A DNA stretch of 64,000 nt from assembly GCA_021186555.1 (NCBI GenBank), contig JAJKFL010000005.1, positions 22,632,635-22,696,634 on the forward strand, written 5' to 3'. A model generated the notes under the pieces. That model was not told where the DNA came from and did no database searches. It worked only from the letters and a program-made list of their open reading frames with translations. Below are positions 11,675-20,770 of the stretch, piece after piece. Numbering within the stretch: position 1 is the first letter of the stretch; the number at the start of each line of letters is the position of its first letter. Both the position numbers and the translations under genes were made by a program. The DNA comes from Reticulitermes speratus. Lineage: Eukaryota > Arthropoda > Insecta > Blattodea > Rhinotermitidae.

Positions 11675-11960
11675 ACGACACGTACACAGCCTCTTCCAAA
11701 GCGAGTTCTCCAGAGACTGCGATCTAGTGCTTCCTCTCTTAAAATCTAGTAAATTTTATTTTTCTTAAGTTCATCCAGTAGATGCTTACGTTTGCTTCCT
11801 CTTCTTATCTTCTCTTCTATCTTTCCTTCAATAACGTATTTTAGAAAGCGGTTTCTACGTAAGATGTGACCAATCGTACTAATAATAAGGCCTCTTAAGT
11901 ATAATTCACCGAGTATGTATAATTTGGTACGTCTGGACGGTGGACCAAACCGCACGTATA
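11675..11960 (-). pseudogene. LINE C-terminal remnant, second copy of the 8600-9190 family
   Basis: A reverse frame (11955-11746) includes ISTIGHILRRNRFLKYVIEG and KRKHLLDELKKNK. This matches the WIGHILRRxxLLKHVIEGK...LLDDLKEK end of the same LINE family seen at 8600-9190. The segment 11691-11735 (CCTCTTCCAAAGCGAGT... GTGCTTCCTC) is also shared at the nucleotide level. Only the last roughly 90 codons and part of the 3' end remain. Confidence 0.7.
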
Positions 11961-12305
11961 GATCATTGTTCAGCTTTACGTTCCATTCACTTTACTCCCG
12001 GAAAAGTGTTCCTGTACCTTTGGATTATAGGCTGGTTGGATTTAGCGTCCTGACAAAGTCTGAGTGAATGTAACGTTTCGTTTCCAAACTTTCCAAGAAT
12101 CGATTGTGGTTCTGGAGAACGTGCTGTGGGATACAGCATTTATTAATTCAGTTACAAGCATTTCTATTGGACGATATTTTGTATTATATTTTACCCCATC
12201 AAGCAGGGACCTCATTAACTGGTGACGAAATATCCGGCCAGTTTTGGAACCCAAAACAACAGGTTTATTACTGTGTCCACAACAATGTGCTATTGTAGGT
12301 ACGTT
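11961..12305. other. Unassigned DNA
   Basis: Nothing recognised. Confidence 0.4.
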
Positions 12306-12370
12306 ACTGTTACTACTGCTGCTGCTACTACTACTGCTACTGCGTCTAGTGCTACCGTAATAATAATAAT
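12306..12370. repeat. Imperfect triplet microsatellite
   Basis: Mixed CTA/CTG/GCT triplets pass into TAATAATAAT. Confidence 0.8.
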
Positions 12371-12637
12371 TTAGTTCTATAAATTCAGTACTTGTTTATT
12401 GACGTGCTGGCTTAACATAACAGAGGACAGTTGTAGAGCCGGTACAAGTATGCAAATATAATAAAAATACATAGACACAAACATAAAAAGAATGGAACAA
12501 CAGTAAAATACAGTACCTACAACAAAATTATAAATTAAGTGCTGTCTTAAACAGCCTAATGAATTCCTTTACGCTACATTACTTTGTTGCTTAAATACTT
12601 TCCGACTCAGCAACCATAGACCGTTTAAATGACAAAC
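12371..12637. other. Unassigned DNA
   Basis: Nothing recognised. Confidence 0.4.
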
Positions 12638-12749
12638 TAGAACTTGTACTTAATATTGTTTTCACCGTGCATCTTGTATATATTAAAACAAGACCAACTA
12701 TATGCACAATTGTGCATCTAGTTGGTCTTGTATTTAATAGAACTTGTAC
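12638..12749 (-). mobile_element. Hairpin-tail element (family B), copy 2
   Basis: A perfect 12-bp direct repeat, TAGAACTTGTAC, occurs at 12638-12649 and 12738-12749. Read on the minus strand the order is direct repeat, palindrome (12739 to 12681; core 12688-12731 with one mismatch, one extra base further out), about 31-bp tail, direct repeat. The tail contains AGATGCACGGTGAA, identical to the tail of 7612-7808, while the palindrome sequences differ. As in copy 1, the palindrome touches the border repeat on the side away from the tail. No coding capacity. Confidence 0.7.
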
Positions 12750-13058
12750 GTTAACACACAAAACATATTAAACTGACAGGTACCGCCGAGTAAATTATAT
12801 CACATTAATCCAAAATTTGGTTCAGAGAATTAATTTCTCTCTTTAAATTGTCAGTTTCTGTGAACACCGAGTTATTAGCAGAAACGCATCTAGCCAAAAG
12901 CCAATAGGAAACAAGGGTTATTCTGTATAATTACGAGTAGGAATACGGCGACTTGTGCTGTCCAGAAGGGATGGGCAATAATTGGTACCTCAATAAACAG
13001 TAATATAAATAATACATCACAATGATCTTTGCAGTTTACGCATTCTAGCCAGTTCTTA
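12750..13058. other. Unassigned DNA
   Basis: Nothing recognised. The final TTA (13056-13058) is the target duplication of the next element. Confidence 0.4.
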
Positions 13059-14299
13059 GGGTGGAGTTACACGTGAGAGTAAATCTCGCGAGAGTCTGTC
13101 AGCTACTCTCGAGAGACGCTGTCTCACGTGTAACCGCCTTCGAGAGCTGAATCTCAAATGTCTTGTAACTAGCGGACAGTCGGCTTGAGAGCACTTCCTT
13201 CGTCCGTGTACAGTAGCGCCATGCTTCCTCTCAGCTGCAGTCTCAACTAGAATAGAAAAGTCGGTATCGCTGACAGCAGCTTGCGACGTGGAAGATGTCG
13301 ACAAGGGATGAAACGACGAAATGAACACGTTTTTATGTTTCACGACTGGAGGTTTGGGACAACAGTCACATACCTCCCAAAAAAATGTTCGCTTTCAATA
13401 GGCGAGGCGTTAAACATTAATTCGACTGAAGTGCAGCGAAAAAATCACAACATTTGAAGTCAATCCATTGTATATTGCTGCATATACTCGTACTTACCTT
13501 CTTAGTGTGCAATAGACAAGTAATTTGTAAACTGCATGCATTATGTATGTGAACCTGCAAACTCTCTTATCAAATAAATTTGCCACTTGTATTTGGGAGA
13601 GTTCCTGGTTCTAATCTCGCCCGGGCCACCGACTATCTGGAAGTCCTTAATTTTTTTCTTCATTCCTTCCAATCAGATTCCAGAAAAGTAGGCCCACCTT
13701 AACTTTCTGCATCATTTCAAATTCATTAGTCACTCTCATCCAATTATTCCATGCTACATAGTACTGACAGCCTCATTAAATGAACAACTAACAAATAATT
13801 ACAGCTAACGTTCCTTGATGGAATTTAAATAATGTGTTTTGAATACATTTGAATGTTTATATAATTTATGTTTATTCATATATTTTTAAACCATGTATGT
13901 GCAATATATTAAATATTCTCATAACTTAACCCAACATTTTCTTTTCCTATTTCTTCTTTTGTTAATAACTAAGGTCATAACACGGCAGCTGAGAATTTTG
14001 CATCGCGAAGTCGAGCCTTGTCTGGTCAGTGACGGAACGGTACTGAACTTCTTCTGTTCAATCCAGCGTGTTCACAAACAGCTGATGCTGTCACCGGCAT
14101 GTGCTTGTTCTCAGAACTAGCAGAAGTTCACTCTCACGTGTAAACTAAAATTTCGTAATCAAAGAGTTCTGGCAAGTCCGCTGCTCTCAGAGCACTTGCA
14201 GAGAGCCATCTCGCCAGGAATCACTCTCACGTCTAAACATCTTCGCTAGATACTCTCGATAGGACTCGCGACACTTTACTCTCACGTGTAACTGCACCC
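13059..14299. mobile_element. Non-autonomous PIF/Harbinger-type transposon
   Basis: The left end is GGGTGGAGTTACACGTGAGA and the right end is the inverse (TCACGTGTAACTGCACCC). TTA flanks both sides (13056-13058 and 14300-14302), the 3-bp duplication typical of PIF/Harbinger. The subterminal regions are rich in inverted copies of CTCTCGAGAG, CTCGCGAGAG and CACGTGAGAGT on both sides. The 1.24-kb interior has no DDE transposase or Myb-like frame. A 95-codon reverse frame (13343-13056) runs through the left end and is probably noncoding. Confidence 0.75.
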
Positions 14300-14302
14300 T
14301 TA

Positions 14303-15184
14303 CCTAGCTAAGGTGTTAACCTCTCAAGGAAAATCCACTCATTTTCGTCTTCATCTTTGCTTTGTACATTTGTAGAATGCGTCTTAGGTTTCTCTTTCCG
14401 TTGTTCTTCATGCTCTCACCCTTTAACTATTCATTTCTCCCTCTTTACGTTTTATCTTTATTCCCACTTGATTCTGAAGCGTTTTTGACAGGTTTGCTTT
14501 CTACTATAGCACACTTAACGTCCCTCTCTTTTACTTCGTATTGCGTTCTGTCAATTCGAATATGGGCGAAGGCTTTCATTTACTACTTCTTTTACATTTC
14601 TTTGGACCTAACTCTGTGGTTTCGCTGACTAACCTGTCGCTTCAGACTTACGGAAATTTGTGTCTTACAACTGTTTAATGCCATATCACCTTCCTTCTTG
14701 TGGACTAATTTAAAACGCAACTTTCTGACGAAATATTTTGCTGTTCTATGAATAAGTCGCCAGTATCCAGTACTTCTGATTTAAGGCGGCCTGTTACCCA
14801 TACCAGTTGAAAGATGTCGTCTATAAAAATGTCTCATTCAAATGGCCATATTCCTACTGTGTAAAATCGTGCGTGGATAATTGTTGGTGTTGCTGTTCTG
14901 CGGAGAGCAAACTGTACAAAGGAAAGAAGGTTATAAATTGTCGTGGTATTCCAGGGGTTACTTTCATCCAACTTTCCAAACAACATTTTTATTCTTCTTT
15001 AAGTTTCTTACAAAAATACGCCAAGAGACTAAAATCGAAGTGACGTGTGTGGAGGGAAGGAAAACATGATCAGTCTCGTCTGCTAGCAGTAACTTAAAAC
15101 GGCAACCGACAAGTGAAATATGATTTTGCAGAAGCTTTGTGATCGGTACTCCTCAGCAAATATTATTTGAGTAATCAAATCTAG
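14303..15184. other. Unassigned DNA
   Basis: Short forward frames (14362-14628, 14807-15043) show no recognisable domain. The first is only a hydrophobic pyrimidine-rich translation. Confidence 0.4.
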
Positions 15185-15512
15185 AAGAATGAGATGGACG
15201 GGGCATTTAGCACGCATGGGGCCGAGGTGAGTTGTATACAGGGCTTTGGTGGGGAAACCTGAGGGAAAGAGACCACTTGGAGGACTAGACGTAGATGGGA
15301 GGATAATAATAATGTGATTTTTAAAAAGGTGGAATGGGCAGCATGGACTGTATTGATATGTCTCAGAACAGGGACAGGTGGCGGACTTTTGTGAATGCGG
15401 TAATGAGCTTCCGGGTTCCGTACAATGTGAGGAATCTCTTGACTAGCTTGAGACATTTTATCTCCTCAACAAAGTCTCTGCTCCATGGAATTTGTTACCT
15501 AGTTAGTTGCAT
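15185..15512 (+). pseudogene. LINE 3' tail, family L1 (copy 1)
   Basis: The forward translation reads MRWTGHLARMG, then (after a stop) VYRALVGKPEGKRPLG. With frame changes it goes on to the RDRWR region and the 3' sequence CTTGACTAGCTTGAGA. These are the last codons of a LINE reverse transcriptase (RWAGHxARMGE ... VLVGKPEGKRPLGRPRRRWEDNIKMDL). The other tails here (16633, 29475, 31526, 55705) share GGAATTTCTTGACTAGCTGA-like 3' untranslated sequence. Several stops and indels; dead copy. Confidence 0.7.
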
Positions 15513-15544
15513 GTAGTTTAGTAGTAGTATTGTGATAAAGTCGA

Positions 15545-15810
15545 AGAGGATCAGATAAGGGAGGCACGTTGCTCGCTATCCCACAAGATTTTGGTTTGAA
15601 AACCTGAAGAACGAGACGACTTGGAGTACCTGGGCCTGGATTGCAGTACAATATTAAAGTGGTTCTTAAATAGGATGGACAGACGTGACGCCAATAATCT
15701 GGCTCAAATTTGGAACATGTGGCGAGCTGTTGTGAACACAGCATTTGATCTTCAGTTTCAATAAAATTCAGGAAATTTCTTGACTAGCTCAGGGCTTGTT
15801 GGCCTGTCAG
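15545..15810 (+). pseudogene. LINE 3' tail, family L1 (copy 2)
   Basis: It lies directly behind copy 1 in the same orientation. It keeps the TGGTTTGAAAACCTGAAGAA (LVxKPEE-like), CAATATTAAAGTGGTTCTTA and GAAATTTCTTGACTAGCTCA landmarks, but the reading frame is destroyed. It could be a separate insertion or a tandem duplicate; its divergence from copy 1 favours a separate, older insertion. Confidence 0.6.
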
Positions 15811-16632
15811 GAAGGATTTTTCTCATGAAGTTTCGTAATTAGATTTTTAGAATAACTAAAACAGAGCGTTTCTTCGGACATCCAGTGTGCCTTATGAAGT
15901 TCTGCACAAAATATAAGACAGTTTCATCACCAAATTGTTGTGGTTGGTTGGTACTGCACACCCCAATGGGCCATCAGTTACGAAGAGATTCTTGAAAATT
16001 TTCTGTAGGAAAGGAAACATAAATGGAGCTGATTTACAATAATTGTTAACAATAAACATTCTTGTTACACAGCTACTTCGAGCAGCGGAATTAACTGATC
16101 CAACTTGCTTGGTTCCTCTGACCACAGGTACATTTAGTGTCCTGTTGAATATCTTCGCTATGATCCGTACTTATGTATTCAAATTTGTACCTTGACAGCT
16201 GCATGAGTTCCTCGGAAGCTTACACACGGTGTACTGAAACTGATTGCCTTCCTTGGGACAATAATTTCTGAGTCCGCGTGAACAGTGTTTATGTTTTTTC
16301 TTGAAGCCGAATAATCAAGAGAGCCGAAGCTTTTCCCAATCTCTACTTCTAGTTCATTTGAAAGCTAATTGTGTTTAGTTCTTCTAGTTTATTTAACGAC
16401 TCCATTAGTAACTCGGAAGATACAGCATATAACTCAGCGTTTCCAAACGTGGGTTCCGCAGATCGTCTTTAGGGGTTCCTCGATAAATTGTGGGAGAAGT
16501 AAATAAACATTTTCAAATATCACGAAAAATTCTAAATGTCCCTCGACATATCGCGCCAATTTTTGTCCTTCAGTTTGCAATACTGGAGCAATCGCCCTGC
16601 GCTACATACAGCCACTTTGTTTTGTTTGGCAA
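15811..16632. other. Unassigned DNA
   Basis: Nothing recognised. Confidence 0.4.
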
Positions 16633-16778
16633 GTTTCTTCTTTAGGATAGGGACAGGTGGCGGGCTCTTGTGAGTGCGGTAATGAACCTTCGGGTTCCAC
16701 AAAACGCTGGGAATTTCTTGACTAGCTGACGACCTGTTAGCTTCTCAAGAAGGAATCTGCTCAATGGAGTTAGTTAAT
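16633..16778 (+). pseudogene. LINE 3' tail, family L1 (copy 3, short)
   Basis: It begins abruptly at AGGATAGGGACAGGTGGCGG (the RDRWRALV codons) and runs through AACCTTCGGGTTCCA, GGAATTTCTTGACTAGCTGA and AGCTTCTCAAGAAGGA to AGTTAGTTAA. Strongly 5'-truncated. It is close in sequence to 31526-31754, so the subfamily is fairly young. Confidence 0.8.
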
Positions 16779-17377
16779 TTCTTCTTATCTGTATTGTGTC
16801 GCACGTTAGTTTCGTATTTTTGTACAGCTGCCATACCGGTGGCGACAGAAAGGCGTCCAGTTATTACCGTTTTCTGGCCTGCAGGATTTTATTAGGTAGG
16901 GGGTTTCTCGGGATGTGAAAAATTATTTTGTGGTTTCCTCCGTGGAACAGATTTGGGGAACACTGATCTGATTGTCGGATGCTAATTGGTAAGAACTTAA
17001 AGTAGATTTTGAAGGGAAATACTGTGGCCTAATTGCACGCTCTATCCTGTATATGAAGCGTCTGAAAAAGCTACGAAGAAACTCAGGATAGCCATTTTCA
17101 GGCAGAGGTTTGTATTTGGATCTCACGAATATGAATCAGGGGCGGTAACCGTGTGGTCCTCTCAGTTTAATTTGGTCAGTTTGCGAAAATAATTTTGAAG
17201 ATAGAGACTATGAATTGGTTTTGTGTACAGATAGAAATTGATTTAAGTACTTGCCTACGCTTTATTATGCGTCAGGACGCATAAATTGGTAGGTTCTTTC
17301 TGAACTGAGAACTTTAGATGAAGTGACAATTTGTAGAAGTAAGTAAATATTGTATTTACGTTTTGATGTTTTGTATC

Positions 17378-17379
<2 letters not shown>
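16779..17379. other. Unassigned DNA
   Basis: Nothing recognised. Confidence 0.4.
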
Positions 17380-17408
<29 letters not shown>

Positions 17409-17409
17409 A
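17380..17409. repeat. (TTTC)n microsatellite
   Basis: About seven TTTC units. Confidence 0.95.
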
Positions 17410-17581
17410 CTTTCTCCCTGTTTCTTCGTTTAGTTTACCCATCTATCCAGAGCATGTTCAGATTTGTCAAAATTCGAAAATGTTAGTAGACCTAGATTTG
17501 TCGTACAGCCATTTGTTAGGCCTAAAGCAGCTTGGCAGATATCATAGAGAATAGGAATAGACAAGAATGTTTTGTACCATT

Positions 17582-17605
17582 CATAATAATAATAATAATA
17601 ATAAT
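17582..17605. repeat. (AAT)n microsatellite
   Basis: Eight AAT units. Confidence 0.95.
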
Positions 17606-17746
17606 CAGTACTGGTACTTTTCGATACGTAAATTTATAACGGTTCAAAAAATTGTATTTATTCGTAAGTATGTAATGTTTTTAACTGTGGTACTTTTACA
17701 AGAAAAACCAACATTCTTAGGCAAATTCATTTCTTACGTTTTACTT

Positions 17747-17790
17747 GATGATGATGATGATAATAATAATAATAATAATAATAATAATAG
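17747..17790. repeat. (GAT)n-(AAT)n microsatellite
   Basis: Five GAT units pass into about ten AAT units. Confidence 0.95.
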
Positions 17791-18385
17791 ATATAAAAGT
17801 GTCTGTGAACGCTGTTCTATAGGGAACAGTTGGAAAAAATTGATGGTATCAATGAATAAACAAAACAGGTTAAGTCGTGTACGTGGAACGTAACATTGTG
17901 GCGCATTAGGATCTGTGCATCCCGGATTCCATGTAGGTGATCCTACCCTGTAACCAATTGTAGTTACACTTTTTTGTTATTGTTCAGAATTGCGCCATGT
18001 TACAGGGTGTTATTACTATCATTATGGTCTGTTATTGTATTGCTTTGCAGAACTCATTATTTATATATCTACCATAATGTTTAAATGTATGGGCCACATA
18101 TAACCTGAAATCTTCGCCCGTCGAAATATATTCCAATTGCTGGCTTAGCAGGTAATTCTATCACACTTTGTACACGTAGTTATATTCGTAATCTATCAGC
18201 ATACCAAATTTCGTATTTTTGTATATAATCAATACATATTAAACATTATAATTGCATGTTTTCATTTTCCTGTATTATGCTTCATGTAAATCGCATGAAG
18301 AAATGAGGCAATTGTTATCCAATACAATTGTTATCGATTACTGTGAACTGCATCCATTTTGTAACGCTAGCAATCATTGTAGTCG
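17791..18385. other. Unassigned DNA
   Basis: A small inverted pair CTGTAAC/GTTACAG is visible near 17950-18005; nothing else recognised. Confidence 0.4.
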
Positions 18386-18555
18386 TAAATGTACGGTATT
18401 GTTCTGGTCGACAGCCTTGAACTTTTCACTAATTTGTAACGTACACGTTTCGACGCTACCCTGCGTCATCGTCAGTGCATACTGTTTGTCTGTTGATGTA
18501 TTACAAATTAGTGAAAGTGCAAGGCAGTCGACCAGAACAGTATTGTACATCGTAA
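18386..18555. mobile_element. Inverted-repeat element with hammerhead-like centre
   Basis: Two arms of about 57 bp are inverted copies. Left: ATGTACGGTATTGTTCTGGT, GCCTTGA, TTTTCACTAATTTGTAA. Right: TTACAAATTAGTGAAA, then GACCAGAACAGTATTGTACA at the far end. The centre (18442-18475, minus strand) carries a CTGACGA...GAAAC fold described separately. TCGTAA occurs just outside both ends (about 18382-18388 and 18554-18560), a possible short target duplication. A 147-codon frame crossing the element is a by-product of the palindrome. Confidence 0.6.
18442..18475 (-). ncRNA. Hammerhead-ribozyme-like core 1
   Basis: On the minus strand the order is CTGACGA, one T, GACGC, loop AGGGTA, GCGTC, GAAAC, GT, GTA. 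This matches the hammerhead core CUGANGA / stem II / GAAA, with a two-pair stem III (AC-GU) leading to a GUA cleavage triplet. Stem II is five perfect pairs. The extra T between CTGACGA and stem II departs from the canonical core. Stem I would be formed by the surrounding 57-bp inverted repeat, interrupted by an internal loop. Activity is untested. Confidence 0.4.
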
Positions 18556-18664
18556 CAGCCGCACGGTGTTGTGCAGCAGCCATAAACGCACGAAGGTCTT
18601 CATGTAAATTGTACGTTATTTTCGCCGATTTCAAAAACAATTTGAATTTTCTTGAGAATTTAAT

Positions 18665-18676
18665 ACCCCCCCCCCC
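18665..18676. repeat. Poly-C/poly-A tract
   Basis: About 11 C residues followed by an A run. Confidence 0.9.
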
Positions 18677-18695
18677 AAAAAAAATATATTCTTAA

Positions 18696-20562
18696 ATCTT
18701 GACGATAATCTGTTTAGACATGACGAAGATAGTCTTCTCTTAGCGCAAGGTTTGCGATGGTGCCTAAAAGAGACGCGGTGACTTTTAATTTGTAAGAGAA
18801 AACATGGAAATTCGTATGAGATTCAGTCTCCTGTTGAAATTTAGATGCCAACTGCTACTACATGTTTTTAAGTATTTAAATATATGTATTACAGGTAAAT
18901 TAGTTGTTATTCATGAACTCAATACACCCGTCTGAATACATCCATACACACACTTTCAATACAACGTAATTTCACTATACCTGTTTGGGAAATATATAGT
19001 TAGTTGCCAACCTCAGGGATGCCTCTCATTAACGATTTTTAAGCAGTGGCATAATACTTATATTAAGTTTCACGCACATCGATAAGTTACCATCAGGGAT
19101 ATTGGAAAATGTGTTTGAATGAGGGAATATACAGATTGTAGTCAACTAAAATTTCCTGAACCATTTCCTTCCTTAAAATTTTGTATTTAATCCTTTGAAG
19201 GGCGAGGCTCATTTGAGTAGCGATTGTCATTTATAATCTATTAATTACAACTATCTCTGGTTCTCAATTATATATGACATGGCAGGCTTTTCTTCAGCCT
19301 TTATCATAATCAGTGTTTTCCATGAAGTACTCGTAGTTACTTTCTCATCTGAGGAAATAACTTTTCATTGTCAAAGTTAAGTAGCATTTAAAAATGAACA
19401 TATCCCTCCTGTTCACATATCACTTTTACGTTACTGAGACAAGTACGTTAATGGCATTTCAAATATAATTTATGATTGAAGTGAGAGTGAAGACAAACTC
19501 GTTACTTACTTTGTGATCAAGATGCTGACTAACTGAACGTTTTAATGCAAGTGGTGAAGTTACCACCATGCTAAAAGCAGTCGTAAATGTAAAAGTGTGT
19601 TCACTTGAAGTGCCATAACACCTTAACCACGAAGATAAATCTGACAGCACTGTCTGTTAGGAAAATTAAGGTTGGTTATAGCTTCTGCACGGAGGCCTTC
19701 TGAAATTCACTTCCCGTTCCAAGAAGGCTGTCGCGCATCTCGGGCGAGTACACTGCACTAGATCGTTTTTCAAAATCACGCTGTTCACCCTTAGGAACTT
19801 GTTATTTAATGGAGTAAGTCTGGGGAAGAGACAAGTTTAAATGTTACAAAATTATGACAGAATAAACATTGTGGGCTGTAATCGCAACTTTGATTCAGAA
19901 GAACAAAAGTGTGATGAAACTGAAGTTGCAAAAATCAAGTTTTTAAGTTTCAGTAGATACACTGAATTAGTTAAAAATGAAAACCGTACCTGCGGAAGGA
20001 GTTGATACTTATTCAGGAAATGGAAGAATATGTTTTCCAAATTTCAAAACTAACTGTTGTGTTTTATTATGTATGTTAGATATAGTGCCAACCACAGATA
20101 TAAAATTTTATTCGGAGAGATACATTTTGATGTTAGGATTATTACGAGGGCACATTACAACTGTTGTAAGCTATTTAAGTTTTAGAAAATAATAATCATT
20201 TTAGTTGTAATTCTGTGGTCGTTGTAAGCTTAATATTTTATAAATAACGTATTTTATTTAAACCAGCCTTCTGCTGTTAATGTAAAAGTAACGCATGGTA
20301 TTCTTACGTGGTTTCTCCTTTCAGATATACATCTTTACATATGCCGGTACATTCGGTAAATATTTCCGTTATTGATGTATTTCAAATTCGTATGAGGAGA
20401 ATCCAGATTATCATCTATTGAATACGCTGTTCGTAATATTATATCTACAATCATGCATCCTATTCCAAGTTGAGAGTCTATACACCTAATATTTCTTTTG
20501 TGGTGTTACAGCCCAACTCTGGCCTAGTTCACCTCTTTTTTGAGATTTATAGATCACACACA

Positions 20563-20564
<2 letters not shown>
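18696..20564. other. Unassigned DNA
   Basis: AT-rich; nothing recognised. Confidence 0.4.

Positions 20565-20596
<32 letters not shown>
20565..20596. repeat. (AC)n microsatellite
   Basis: About 16 AC units, placed at the 3' end of the SINE that follows on the minus strand. Confidence 0.95.
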
Positions 20597-20597
<1 letters not shown>

Positions 20598-20599
20598 AG

Positions 20600-20770
20600 T
20601 AAGACTCCTGTGAACGACTGATCAGCTCGTCACACAGGCCGCTACCTACAAAACACAAAACAAACAAAAGAGACGAACATACATGCCCTCAGCGGGATTT
20701 AAACCTGCGATCCCAGCACTCAAGCGGCTGCAGACCCAGGCCTTAGACCGCACGGTCACCAGGATTGGCA
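20600..20770 (-). mobile_element. tRNA-Leu-like SINE
   Basis: On the minus strand a tRNA-like head reads GGTGACCGTGCGGTCTAAGG (A-box-like GCGGTCTAAGGC), then a long variable-arm-like segment. After that comes GGTTTAAATCCC (B box, 20694-20705). The GCGGTCTAAGGC signature and arm length resemble tRNA-Leu. A T-rich body (TTGTTTTGTGTTTTGTAGG) follows, and then the (GT)n tract as the 3' tail. The head is not a functional tRNA: it lacks a clean acceptor stem. Confidence 0.65.

Noticed and set aside
18252-18695. 147-codon forward open frame
   Set aside because: It runs through an inverted-repeat element and a poly-C/poly-A tract; a reverse frame is open over the same arms. Product of the palindrome.
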